Positions 8,637 through 16,828 of a stretch of 35,439 bases of DNA are shown in pieces. The position numbers and the translations under genes are program-made. The notes under the pieces are model-generated. The model did not search any database and was not told the DNA's origin. It saw only the letters and a program-made list of their open reading frames with translations. The number at the start of each line of letters is the position of its first letter. The stretch's first letter is position 1. Source of the stretch: Spirochaeta sp. LUC14_002_19_P3. GTDB taxonomy: Bacteria > Spirochaetota > Spirochaetia > DSM-2461. The stretch lies in assembly GCA_002084135.1 (NCBI GenBank), contig MUIB01000051.1, positions 1-35,439 of the forward strand, written 5' to 3'.

Positions 8637-9665
8637 TTAAATAGCGGCGAAAAGAGTTGCCAGTTCAGCCATTCTGGATGAATAACCCATTTCATTGTCG
8701 TAGTAGCTGGTCATTTTTACGAGAGTGTTTGCACCAGCTTCCGTAGCGATGGTGTTGCCTGGTATCATCATGGAGCTCCAGGGTTCGCCAACGCAGTCCC
8801 GGGAGCATTCATAGTAGTCGCTCACATCGAGAATTTTACCCGAACGGGAACTTGCATTGATTTTTTTGGCTTTTTCTGCCACGGCGGCATTTATTTCTGC
8901 GACGCTGTGCTTGCCTTCAATGAGGTACACCACTTCGGTAACGGAACCGGTGTCGGTGGGAACGCGCAGGGCTGTTCCGTTGAGCTTGCCGTTCAGATGA
9001 GGCAGTACCTTGCCCACCGCAATGGCGGCACCGGTGGAAGCGGGGATGATGCTGTTCAGGGTAGCGCGGTTCTTGCCGCCGCCGAAAAAGTCCTGAACCC
9101 GCTGGGTGGCCGTGGCCGCATGGGTAGTGCACATTAGTCCGGTAATAACCTTAAAGCTGTCGTCAACCGCTTTTGTAAGCGGTGCCAGACAGTTTGTGGT
9201 GCATGAAGCATTGGAAATAATTTTATCCGCAGCGGTAAGGGATTCATGGTTTACGCCGATTACAACGGTTTTGGTATCGTCCTTGCAGGGCGCGGATATG
9301 ATAACCTTCTTCGCACCGGCATCCAGATGCGCCTTGGCTTTTTCTGTGGAAAGGTAGAAGCCGGTGCATTCCAGCACCACATCCACATTGTGCTTGCCCC
9401 AGGGTATGCGGCTCGCATCCTTTTCAGCATAAACAGTTACCTTATGATCCCCAATCTGAATAATATTGTCGCCTGCCAGCTTTACATCAACCGGAAATCG
9501 GCCATGGATGGAATCCTTGGGCAGACCCGCTGCAATCTCCGCTGCCGGAACTAAATCGTTCCCGGCAACAATTTCTATTTTGTCGTTGTACTGGGAGGTT
9601 ATAACCCGCATAACATTTTTACCGATGCGGCCCATCCCGTTAAACGCAACTCTGACTTTTGCCAT
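8637..9665 (-). CDS. gap: glyceraldehyde-3-phosphate dehydrogenase, type I
   Basis: A 342-residue GAPDH that oxidises glyceraldehyde-3-P to 1,3-bisphosphoglycerate with NAD in glycolysis. The Rossmann motif FNGMGRIGKNVMR opens the protein; the catalytic cysteine is Cys155 in SNASCTTNCLAP, and the base is His182 in CTTHAATATQ. The C-terminal motif reads YYDNEMGYSSR rather than the common WYDNEWGYSNR, and the phosphate-site loop (GGGKNRATLNSIIP) differs from the usual RRARAA-type or RGGRAA-type segment, so this is a divergent branch. The ATG is preceded by AAGGAGG at 9 bases. It is monocistronic with its own promoter. Confidence 0.94.
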   Translation of the reverse strand: MAKVRVAFNGMGRIGKNVMRVITSQYNDKIEIVAGNDLVPAAEIAAGLPKDSIHGRFPVDVKLAGDNIIQIGDHKVTVYAEKDASRIPWGKHNVDVVLECTGFYLSTEKAKAHLDAGAKKVIISAPCKDDTKTVVIGVNHESLTAADKIISNASCTTNCLAPLTKAVDDSFKVITGLMCTTHAATATQRVQDFFGGGKNRATLNSIIPASTGAAIAVGKVLPHLNGKLNGTALRVPTDTGSVTEVVYLIEGKHSVAEINAAVAEKAKKINASSRSGKILDVSDYYECSRDCVGEPWSSMMIPGNTIATEAGANTLVKMTSYYDNEMGYSSRMAELATLFAAI

Positions 9666-9706
9666 ATAATGGCCTCCTTGGAAATTATTTTCTCTTATGG
9701 AAAATG

Positions 9707-9735
9707 ATAATACAGCATTATCGCCTTTGCTGCAA
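9707..9735 (-). promoter_or_regulatory. promoter of gap
   Basis: On the minus strand TTGCAG (9730-9735), 17-bp spacer, TATTAT (9707-9712, 5 of 6), about 42 bp before the gap start. Confidence 0.5.
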
Positions 9736-9773
9736 GGGGTGCCTCCTTTGAAGTTTGAAATATGAAAAATAAT

Positions 9774-9822
9774 GGGCGGGGGGTGGCGTGCCGAGGGGTG
9801 ATTGGGGTGAACGTGAAGGGGG
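9774..9822 (+). other. G-rich tract with quadruplex potential
   Basis: The tract contains GGGCGGGGGG, then GGGG (9795-9798), GGGG (9804-9807) and GGGGG (9818-9822), all on the plus strand. It lies between the gap promoter and the end of the gene at 9890. No ORF with a ribosome site covers it. Confidence 0.5.
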
Positions 9823-9889
9823 AAAAGGCTGTTGCTTTGTTTTGGATTGCTGGAATTCAGGTGAATGCAGCGGATATGTTCTGGAGTTG

Positions 9890-10543
9890 CTATAGAAAAA
9901 TGCCTATAAGAAGAGTTCCAGCGATACCTGAAAGAAATCCAACTATGCCGCCTATAATAAGATTAGTTCTGGATTTTCGGTTTTCACCCAATTCTTTCTG
10001 TTTTAGATGTTCATGCTCTTTGATTATTTCCGGTAAAGCTGTTTGATCGACAAATTTATAATATTCAAGGATTTTATCAAACCATTTGCCATAAATATCT
10101 TCATCATAGATGGGTTCTATATTAGTTCTGTCTCCGCGGGATGCTGCAATACTTTCTTCAACTTTATTTATAAATTCTAATATTTCTAAACGCTTCTGGC
10201 CAAGAATATTTACTGTGGCCAATCGATACTCGGCAGATATATTGTCCATTAACATACTAAAATCGATAAGAGAACCATCAACCAAATCATGGTGAGCATT
10301 TCTAAATGCATGACTGGCTTCCTGACATGAGGCATTAAACTTGTCCATGTCCTCATCTGAGGAAAGGTGGGAATAAGAAGCCTGCTCTAAAAGCTTTATA
10401 ATAGCTCTAAGTGCATACCGTAATTCGTTAAGAACCTCTATGGGAGGAAAGGCGTTACCAGCGGTTTCATATTGCTTCTGCCTGACGGATATCTTCTTGT
10501 GAGAATCTATAAGATCAATGATTTTTTCATGAAAATCTGACAA
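9890..10543 (-). CDS. hypothetical tail-anchored protein
   Basis: A 217-residue protein that I do not recognise. It is mostly charged and predicted helical (for example NELRYALRAIIKLLEQ and KRLEILEFINKVEESI). It ends in one hydrophobic helix, LIIGGIVGFLSGIAGTLLIGIFL, right at the C terminus, preceded by RKSRTN. This is the layout of a membrane protein anchored by its C terminus with the bulk in the cytosol. The start is a TTG lying 3 bases after the stop of the upstream small gene, with only a weak ribosome site, so translation is probably coupled. Base composition is more AT-rich than the neighbours, suggesting acquisition. No enzymatic motif is visible. Confidence 0.7.
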   Translation of the reverse strand: MSDFHEKIIDLIDSHKKISVRQKQYETAGNAFPPIEVLNELRYALRAIIKLLEQASYSHLSSDEDMDKFNASCQEASHAFRNAHHDLVDGSLIDFSMLMDNISAEYRLATVNILGQKRLEILEFINKVEESIAASRGDRTNIEPIYDEDIYGKWFDKILEYYKFVDQTALPEIIKEHEHLKQKELGENRKSRTNLIIGGIVGFLSGIAGTLLIGIFL

Positions 10544-10546
10544 TAT

Positions 10547-10765
10547 TTAATCTTTGTCATTCTGCCCGGAAGGAGTATACTGCAACCGCTCGTTGATAAA
10601 AGCCATTCTTTCTGCCTGGGTTTCTCGTCTTTTCTTCCATTCAGACGGGGTACGAAATGCGCCTCTTTGCAGGTACATATTTCCACGGGCCAATCGGATC
10701 GTTGTGTATTTTCTTACATTGTCACGGATTAACTGAGCTTTCTCTTCAACTGATAATTCAGACAT
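10547..10765 (-). CDS. hypothetical small protein (72 aa)
   Basis: The listed ORF starts further upstream (10843), but the sequence TGGGAGGAGGAGAGC directly before ATG at 10765 marks the likely start, giving MSELSVEEKAQLIRDNVRKYTT. The product is small, charged and helical, with a basic central part (WKKRRETQAERMAFINERL). I do not recognise the family. It is encoded 3 bases upstream of the tail-anchored protein gene, so the two probably function together. A two-gene toxin-antitoxin or sensor/anchor pair is possible, but nothing in the residues proves it. Confidence 0.65.
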   Translation of the reverse strand: MSELSVEEKAQLIRDNVRKYTTIRLARGNMYLQRGAFRTPSEWKKRRETQAERMAFINERLQYTPSGQNDKD

Positions 10766-11041
10766 GCTCTCCTCCTCCCATTTGGTTTTTAGATGTAGTT
10801 TCATATTACAGGAGAGCTTATTACAACATTGAATAATATGCAAGAGTAGTTTTTGTAAAAAAGTGCAATTTTTTTAATTTTTTTAAAAAATTCAATCCCC
10901 TACAGCAGGAACACCGCACTCGCACTCCCAAACGAAACAATCCCCTCTCAAAGCACCTGTCTGCTTGCAGCACACAGGTGGGGCTGTCTGGTGCAAAAGG
11001 CACAGGCAAAACCTGGCAGCCCCCAACACCACAACTAAAGC
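10766..11041. other. intergenic region with A/T homopolymer runs
   Basis: No gene is supported here. Noteworthy are a run of T and A tracts around 10860-10890 and a 7-bp inverted repeat, CACCTGT/ACAGGTG, at 10954-10980. Confidence 0.4.
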
Positions 11042-11075
11042 AGGCGGGGGGCTGATGTCTACAAAACCCCCGCCT
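11042..11075 (-). terminator. stem-loop spanning the stop codon of the PTS IIA gene
   Basis: On the minus strand AGGCGGGGG (last codons) pairs with CCCCCGCCT downstream, with the TAG stop codon in the loop. The stem is 9 bp and almost all G-C. It is not followed by a clear T-run, so it may protect the mRNA 3' end or end transcription of the mtl operon. Confidence 0.5.
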
Positions 11076-11541
11076 CAAAATCGGCCTGAAAGGCTTCCAG
11101 GGCGGCCTTGAGCTGAGGCTTGTCTTTGGCACGTCGAATGGCGGCAATGTGTTTATCGCTGTCGCAGAGTTCGGCGATTTCCGGGACAACTTCGCTGTTA
11201 TGCTCTTCGCGGTTTACCGCACCGGCGAAGATGAGCAGATCGACCGGGTCGTTGTCTGCATCGCCGAATTTGACTGGCTTGGCCAGGGTCATGAGGGCAT
11301 AGCCGGTTTTTAGCACTCCGTTTTCCGGTTTGGCGTGGGGCATGGCAATGCCTGGTGCTATAACGTAATACGGGCCAATCTCCTTGTGGTTATTCACCGC
11401 CGCATCGACATAGGCACTCTTGCAGATGCCGCCGACGGTCATCATTTTTCCACAGACGCGCACTGCGTCTTCCCAGTCCTTCACCTGCGCCTTAACGGCG
11501 ATGTTGCCCGAATCGAGCAGTCGTTTTATAAATCCTGCCAT
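11059..11541 (-). CDS. PTS EIIA component (EIIA-2 superfamily, ascorbate-like subtype)
   Basis: A 160-residue single-domain IIA of the fructose/mannitol superfamily. The phosphorylated histidine is His69 in GPYYVIAPGIAMPHAKPENG, and the KDWEDAVRVCG and FGDADNDPVDLLIF segments match the subtype used by ascorbate-type systems more than the classical MtlF signature (GNGIAIPHG). It would pass phosphate from HPr to the IIB domain of MtlA, which lacks its own IIA. The listed ORF extends upstream into the miniature element, but AAAGGAG before ATG at 11541 fixes the true start. It is the last gene of the mannitol operon, separated from mtlD by that element. Specificity for mannitol is inferred from context. 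Confidence 0.88.
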   Translation of the reverse strand: MAGFIKRLLDSGNIAVKAQVKDWEDAVRVCGKMMTVGGICKSAYVDAAVNNHKEIGPYYVIAPGIAMPHAKPENGVLKTGYALMTLAKPVKFGDADNDPVDLLIFAGAVNREEHNSEVVPEIAELCDSDKHIAAIRRAKDKPQLKAALEAFQADFEAGVL

Positions 11542-11564
11542 AATGTACTCCTTTTTTATATGTA

Positions 11565-11724
11565 GGGCACCTCTAAAAACCCCCATTTAGTTCTTGACTC
11601 GAACTTTTCCGCCGCTACTGCGTTGTCAAAATGCTCACGTAGCCCGGCTACGCTCCGCTTTTGCCGCCTTGTATCGACAAAAATTTCTTCGTCAATTTCC
11701 TAAAGCTGGTTTTTAGAGGTACCC
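11565..11724 (-). mobile_element. 160-bp miniature inverted-repeat element, copy A
   Basis: The termini are GGGCACCTCTAAAAACC and, inverted, GGGTACCTCTAAAAACC (16 of 17 match). The 5-bp sequence ATGTA flanks both ends (11560-11564 and 11725-11729), a perfect target-site duplication. The interior is non-coding, is about 97% identical to copy B, and contains a central palindrome, CGTAGC-CCG-GCTACG. It sits between mtlD and the IIA gene, 9 bp upstream of the IIA Shine-Dalgarno. Confidence 0.92.
11668..11695 (-). promoter_or_regulatory. possible outward promoter inside miniature element A
   Basis: On the minus strand TTGACG (11690-11695), 16-bp spacer, TACAAG (11668-11673), pointing at the IIA gene. 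Copy B has the same hexamers with a 17-bp spacer. Confidence 0.35.
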
Positions 11725-11827
11725 ATGTATTCCAAGTGACTTTTTACCATCAATTTCATTATGCTCAACTTTCGCACGTATTCCAAAAAATATACCAGAA
11801 ACTCAAGCACAGGGAGCCGATGCGCCG

Positions 11828-11847
11828 ATTCCCGTATGCGCGGGAAT
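11828..11847. repeat. REP-like palindrome downstream of mtlD
   Basis: ATTCCCG-TATGCG-CGGGAAT forms a 7-bp stem and lies within GATTCCCGTATGCGCGGGAATAACGGGAG, a type of extragenic palindrome common in bacteria. It lies 53 bp past the mtlD stop and could stabilise or end that mRNA. Confidence 0.5.
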
Positions 11848-11899
11848 AACGGGAGCGTAAATATTCAAGCCAGTGCAATAAAATTCCTCCATAAGTTTC

Positions 11900-13066
11900 C
11901 TAGAGCTGTTTCTTATACGCTTCGGCAATCCCTAAGAGTGCATCCCGCTCCTCTGCGGCTTCGCCAAGGCCGGTAATGCGGGAAATGGCATCCGGGAGAT
12001 TGCCCTTAGAGAGCAGTTTTTCCAGTTCACGGCTCTGCTCGTCGGCGGGATTGCGGTAGGCCAGAGCCGCGGCTATCACCTCGATAAGGGCGGCATTTTC
12101 CGTGCGGTATTCCAAAGTGCCCCGCAGCGGCTTTATGAGCCGTTCCTCCCGGCTCAGTTTCCGCAGCGGCTGGCGGCCTACCCGGGTAATTTCATCCCTC
12201 AGTGCCGGGTTGGCGAAGCGGGCAAGGATTTTCTTGATATACACCCTGTGCGCTTCGGGGTCGAAGTGGTGGCGGCGGACTAAAACCTCGCCGCTTTCCA
12301 TCATGGCCCGCTCTACTGTAGCGTATAGGCTGGTATCGGCTATGGCTTCGCCTATGGTGTCATATCCTTTCCGTGCGCCCAGGTAGGCGGCGGCGGCATG
12401 GCCGGTGTTGAGGGTAAAGAGTTTGCGCTCCAGATAGGCCGGAAGTTTGTCCGTGCATATCATGCCCTCTACCGCCGGAATTGTACCCTTGAAGCCGCCC
12501 TTGTCCACAATCCACTCACAAAATTCCTCTACGCGAACCCGTAAGGGATCATCCAAAACATGGCCCGGCGGTACGATTCTATCCACTGCCGCATCGGGAA
12601 AGCCAATGTGCCTATCCGCATATTCCAGTTGTGGGCCGCTCAGTTCCTTCCTTACCAGCCTGGCCAGTTCGCTTGAGCCACCCACCATGTTCTCGCAGGC
12701 AATAATGTTAAGCGGCTCCGTTATGCCCCGGCTGTTTCTCAGGGCAATGCCCCGGACGATAGCAGGGGCAACAAAGGGGAGAATATTGGGACCCACCGCG
12801 GTGGCAAGCAACTCGGCGTTCGCGAACTCTTCGGTGAGCTCCACGCTGTCCGAGTGCAATGCCCGAACCGGGCCCACGGTAATGTCCGTCCGTTCGGCAC
12901 CCAACACCTCCACTCCATACTCCCCCCGGCGGTTAATTTCGGCGATAATCGGCTCCTGCACATCGGCAAAGACAACCTTATAGCCCGAAGCGCAAAGAAG
13001 CGGCCCGATAAAGCCCCGCCCAATGTTTCCGGCACCAAACAGTATGGCCAATTTTTCTTTTTTCAT
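11900..13066 (-). CDS. mtlD: mannitol-1-phosphate 5-dehydrogenase
   Basis: A 388-residue member of the polyol-specific long-chain dehydrogenase family, the normal length for MtlD. It converts mannitol-1-P to fructose-6-P with NAD, feeding glycolysis. The nucleotide-binding loop is FGAGNIGRGFIGPLL (about 10-24), followed by VVFADVQEPIIAEINRRGEY. Later family segments include ACENMVGGSSELA, the catalytic-region motif IVDKGGFKGTIPAVEG and LFTLNTGHAAAAYLG. The ATG has AGGGAGAAG upstream. It lies 14 bp downstream of mtlR on the same strand, inside the mannitol operon, and is followed by the miniature element before the IIA gene. Confidence 0.96.
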   Translation of the reverse strand: MKKEKLAILFGAGNIGRGFIGPLLCASGYKVVFADVQEPIIAEINRRGEYGVEVLGAERTDITVGPVRALHSDSVELTEEFANAELLATAVGPNILPFVAPAIVRGIALRNSRGITEPLNIIACENMVGGSSELARLVRKELSGPQLEYADRHIGFPDAAVDRIVPPGHVLDDPLRVRVEEFCEWIVDKGGFKGTIPAVEGMICTDKLPAYLERKLFTLNTGHAAAAYLGARKGYDTIGEAIADTSLYATVERAMMESGEVLVRRHHFDPEAHRVYIKKILARFANPALRDEITRVGRQPLRKLSREERLIKPLRGTLEYRTENAALIEVIAAALAYRNPADEQSRELEKLLSKGNLPDAISRITGLGEAAEERDALLGIAEAYKKQL

Positions 13067-13080
13067 AATGATCTTCTCCC

Positions 13081-15111
13081 TTATCCCATGAGCTGACTGA
13101 AATGACGCATTAAACTCTGCTGAATGTCTTCCCGGCTGCCCTCCGCAAGAACGGATGGGAACTCCGAATCCTCGCTGAGGGTTAAAACGATTTCCGAAAG
13201 CACCCGTCCCTCGGCGGTGTTCGCGCCGGGAGGGGCCGCCATAACCAGCAGCGAGTGCCCTCCCTGTTGCGCCTGAAGCAGTGCCGCACGGGGCGCGGAA
13301 ATGGCCGCGGTTCGGCAGTGAAGGAGCTGTATGCCGTATTCCTCAAATACAAGACTGCCATATTCTTCCCGTTTTTGGAAGTCCTCCCGCAATTGAGACT
13401 CATCGAGAACAAAGGGCTTCAAAATCGATATAGCCTGCCCGATAATATCCCCCGAAGAATCCAGCGGACGGAGGGTAAAATCACGGAGCACGTCCATAAT
13501 CGCGGAGAAGGATATTTCTCCAAAAGGAACCCGGCTGGAGACACCAGGCTCCAGCTCCGCCAGGCCATCGAACTCCTGTTCTTCCAAGCCCTCCGCGCTG
13601 GATTGCCGGGCGGTATCCCGTATCGCGCCTATAATTTCAGTTTGGCTCATGCCGGGGGCTATCAAAACGTGAGGGATGGAAATATCCGCGATGGGGAAGG
13701 TGGATATGAGCAGGTTGAACTGCTTCTGATTCCGTGCCAGCCTGCCCATGTCGTTTACCCAGTCGGTGTTGAACCGGGTACCGGCGGGAAGCGCCTTTAC
13801 GGCCAGCCGCCGCAGGTAGTTGGTCATGCCCATGCCTTCATAGCAGATAATTTTCACCATCATGGCGGGCTTGCCGCGGCTACTGCGGCGTTCCAGTCGC
13901 GCCTCCAGGGCTAATATGGCCTCTTTGGCGTAGCAAATGAACCTGTCGGGGTTAAGACTCATTGTGCTGCCATTCAGGGCTTCGGCCATGTATTTGGCCA
14001 TAAGCCCAGCCGCCGGGCTGTTTAGCGGATTGTTCCTGGTTTTAGGTTGCTCAAGATATGAGGCTAATTCCATGCGGTGGAGCGCGGCGGCAATAACCAC
14101 CCGCAGATAGTCGATAAGCTGATGGTCGTCGTGGAGCCATATCCGGTGCTGCTCCTCGAGTTCGCCCAGGGTTAATTCCAGTGCTCTTTTAATAGCCGTG
14201 TAAAGACCTCCCAGGAGATCCCGGCTGTCGGTGTTGATTGCTCCTGATGGCTCAAGGCAGCAGAGCAGGGTAGCCAGAAACCCTGTTTCGCTCTCCAGGT
14301 TTGCTTTCGGCACATTGCCGCTGAAAAGTACACTTATCATCGTTTGGGCGCACTGGCGGTACAGCGGCGGCGTTTCCAGTCCGTTACAATCCTCCGCTTC
14401 GATAAGCATGGGTCCGCCCTCGATAATACGGCGGTACATCAGAAGCAGGTAGGCGGTAAGCAGTAGCTGGTAATGGGGGGAAAATGTCATTCCCAGAATT
14501 GGTACCGATGAGGAAATGGCATCTTCAATCAGCGGTATCCTCTCGCGGACTTTCAGGGCCCGCGAAAACCAGCCCCGTGAATCCGTATCGGTGAAGATCA
14601 GCATGCTTATCCGATGCGGCGGGAAAACAGCCAGAAGACTTTCCACGAAAAATTTCCGCGAAACGGCCTCTTCGGCCTGAATCCTTACCCCCACCCCTTT
14701 CTGTCGGAGAATTGTTATCTCTGCGGGCAGCAGGCCTTCGAGGAGTTTCAAATCGCCGCTTACCGAGGAATCGCTGATAAAGAAATCCGCGGCTATGCGG
14801 CTTAGTTTTACCCAGTCAGTCTCCAGAAGCAGGTAGAGAAGCATCATCATCGGTCTGATGGAAGGAGGATCCGCGCTTCCCGTAGCTGTTTGATTCAAAT
14901 AATTCTTTGGGAGCTTATCGAGTAGCTTTACACCGAAGCCCCGGCGGCGCTCCAAACGAATATCGCGGTAGGAAAGACTGCGTTCCAGCGAGTCCAAATC
15001 GCGGTGAATGGTACGCACGCTTGAAGCGGTCAGGCGGGCAATTTCCTCGGCGGTAATGTATCCGTCCGCGGAATTCAGGGCCTGTAGAATTTCCCTCCGC
15101 CGCGTCTTCAC
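13081..15111 (-). CDS. mtlR: PRD-domain PTS-controlled transcriptional activator (MtlR-like)
   Basis: A 676-residue regulator with the modular plan of MtlR/LicR activators. An N-terminal DeoR-type HTH (residues 5-60, TAEEIARLTASSVRTIHRDLDSLE) is followed by a second winged-helix region (about 85-150), two PRD domains (about 180-410, with a conserved-type His in LHRMELASYLEQP), a IIB-like domain (KIICYEGMGMTNYLRRL) and a C-terminal EIIA-2-like domain (about 535-676, with a His in LLHCRT where the phospho-His sits). Phosphorylation of these histidines by HPr and IIB would tune DNA binding to mannitol availability. The start is GTG, overlapping the ptsI stop by 4 bases (GTGA). mtlD follows 14 bp later. 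Confidence 0.88.
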   Translation of the reverse strand: MKTRRREILQALNSADGYITAEEIARLTASSVRTIHRDLDSLERSLSYRDIRLERRRGFGVKLLDKLPKNYLNQTATGSADPPSIRPMMMLLYLLLETDWVKLSRIAADFFISDSSVSGDLKLLEGLLPAEITILRQKGVGVRIQAEEAVSRKFFVESLLAVFPPHRISMLIFTDTDSRGWFSRALKVRERIPLIEDAISSSVPILGMTFSPHYQLLLTAYLLLMYRRIIEGGPMLIEAEDCNGLETPPLYRQCAQTMISVLFSGNVPKANLESETGFLATLLCCLEPSGAINTDSRDLLGGLYTAIKRALELTLGELEEQHRIWLHDDHQLIDYLRVVIAAALHRMELASYLEQPKTRNNPLNSPAAGLMAKYMAEALNGSTMSLNPDRFICYAKEAILALEARLERRSSRGKPAMMVKIICYEGMGMTNYLRRLAVKALPAGTRFNTDWVNDMGRLARNQKQFNLLISTFPIADISIPHVLIAPGMSQTEIIGAIRDTARQSSAEGLEEQEFDGLAELEPGVSSRVPFGEISFSAIMDVLRDFTLRPLDSSGDIIGQAISILKPFVLDESQLREDFQKREEYGSLVFEEYGIQLLHCRTAAISAPRAALLQAQQGGHSLLVMAAPPGANTAEGRVLSEIVLTLSEDSEFPSVLAEGSREDIQQSLMRHFSQLMG

Positions 15112-16817
15112 GTCCCGTTTTCGCCTGTTAAATCGTCAATCCGCTGAGTCAGCAGACGCAGATTCTGATCGTGAAAATCGCTGATTAAAAGTTCATCGCG
15201 AATATCGGCCAGAAAATCGATGTCCAGAGTGGTAACAAGCTCCTTCAGGCGGGGAATATCCGCGCTGGAAGAGCTCAACTCCCTTACTCCCAGTGCCAGC
15301 AGAGCCAGAATGGTTTCAGGCCGACTGGCCATATCGCCGCACACGCCAAGAGGAATATCCGCGTCCCGGGCCGCCGTTACAATTCTGTCCAGAGCGGTTA
15401 TCACCGCCGGGTGAAGCTCCTGATAAAGATTCACCACCCGCGGATTTCCCCTGTCTATGGCCAGAAGATACTGAACCAAATCATTGGTGCCGATGCTGAG
15501 AAAATCGCTCTCGCGGGCCAGCTCCCCTATCCGCAGCACCGAGGCGGGCGTTTCCACCATAATGCCCAGCGGCAGTTCAGGGTAAATATCCTGAAGAATG
15601 GCCCGTACCGCGCGAATCTCGGCCACCGTTACCACCATCGGAATCATGGCTTGAACCTTAAAGCCCTCGCTGTGAAGCCGCCCAACAGCCTTAAGCTGAT
15701 CGGCAAGAATCTCCCTATGGCTCAAAAGAAAGCGGATGCCGCGCTCGCCCAGAAAGGGGTTCTCTTCGGGCCGCTGATCCGAATAGGGCAGCGGCTTGTC
15801 CGCGCCGCAGTCCAATAGCCGGATGGTTACTGTATAAGGCTGGAGTATGGCACAGATTTCGCGGTACTTTTCATACTGCTCATCAACGGTGGGGTAAGTA
15901 TTAAAGGACATGAAGATGAATTCAGTCCGCACCAGGCCGCTTCCCTGTGCCCCCGCCTCCACGGCCAGACGGGCATCTTTGGCACTGCTGATATTGGCCT
16001 TCATTATCAGGGCTTCCCCGCTGTTCAGCCGGGCTTCCGTGTTTCGCGACCATTCCCGCTTAAGCTCCGAATCGCGCTTCAGGGCACGGTTGTTCTCTCG
16101 GACGCGCTTGGCCCTCTCATCGGAAATATTGCGTTCCAGCACTCCGCGGCCGCCGTCTACCAGGCAGAGTTCTCCGGGACTCACAGCCACCAGGGCTCCT
16201 TCGGCGCCGGTTACGCAGGGAATGGTAAGGGAACGTGCCAGAATTGCCGCATGGGACGTAGGGCCGCCGGTTTCGGTAACAATTCCGGCAACGTGTTCCA
16301 GATCCAGAGTAACTGTATAGGCCGGGGAAAGTTCCCTGGCTATGATAACGGATGGCTCGCTTAAGGATGCCACATCCAGAATATCGCCAAAGCATATTGC
16401 CTCAGCGAGGCGGTTCCCAATATCCCGGATATCCGCGGCACGCTGCTGGAAGTACTCCGAATCCATTTCGGCAAACTCGTCCGCGGTTTCTCCGCAGAAC
16501 GTTAAAACCGCTTCAACCGCACTGATACAGGGCTTCCCTTCCAGTGCGTCCTGTACCCCTTCTTCGATATCTCCGCCGGTTAAAATTTCAAGGTAACCGT
16601 CGAAAATATCCGCTTCGTCCTGGCCTATCCGCTGTTTAACCAGCTCATAAGTTTTACGGTAATATTCACTGGTAACGCGCAGCCCTGTTTGAAACCGGGA
16701 CAATTCCGTTTCCCGGTCGGTGGAACTTACCCGCATATCCGGCGGAATGCTCCGTTCCGAAAGAATAACAGCAGGGCCAACCCCCTCGCCCGGTGAAGAT
16801 GGAATTCCCTTAACCAC
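15108..16817 (-). CDS. ptsI: PTS enzyme I (phosphoenolpyruvate-protein phosphotransferase)
   Basis: A 569-residue EI of normal length. It takes phosphate from PEP and passes it to HPr. It has the N-terminal HPr-binding helices (20-145), the swivelling phosphohistidine domain with His189 in GGPTSHAAILARS, and the PEP-binding barrel with GSGLVRTEFIFM, RLLDCGADKP, FLGERGIR, GTNDLVQYLLA and the C-terminal cysteine motif GVCGDMASRPE. There is no GAF domain, so it is not the nitrogen-type PtsP. The start is GTG (MVKGIPSSPG), with AAGGAG overlapping the ptsH stop. It sits 11 bases behind ptsH and overlaps mtlR. Presence inside a sugar-specific operon suggests either a dedicated copy or the only EI of the genome. 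Confidence 0.96.
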   Translation of the reverse strand: MVKGIPSSPGEGVGPAVILSERSIPPDMRVSSTDRETELSRFQTGLRVTSEYYRKTYELVKQRIGQDEADIFDGYLEILTGGDIEEGVQDALEGKPCISAVEAVLTFCGETADEFAEMDSEYFQQRAADIRDIGNRLAEAICFGDILDVASLSEPSVIIARELSPAYTVTLDLEHVAGIVTETGGPTSHAAILARSLTIPCVTGAEGALVAVSPGELCLVDGGRGVLERNISDERAKRVRENNRALKRDSELKREWSRNTEARLNSGEALIMKANISSAKDARLAVEAGAQGSGLVRTEFIFMSFNTYPTVDEQYEKYREICAILQPYTVTIRLLDCGADKPLPYSDQRPEENPFLGERGIRFLLSHREILADQLKAVGRLHSEGFKVQAMIPMVVTVAEIRAVRAILQDIYPELPLGIMVETPASVLRIGELARESDFLSIGTNDLVQYLLAIDRGNPRVVNLYQELHPAVITALDRIVTAARDADIPLGVCGDMASRPETILALLALGVRELSSSSADIPRLKELVTTLDIDFLADIRDELLISDFHDQNLRLLTQRIDDLTGENGT

Positions 16818-16828
16818 AGGCCTGCTCC

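Noticed and set aside
11661-11849. ORF with phrase NFFVNFLKLVFRGT
   Set aside because: Encoded by miniature element A and its flank; not a separate gene.
13255-13914. 219-residue plus-strand ORF opposite mtlR
   Set aside because: Antisense to the conserved PRD regulator, no family signature.
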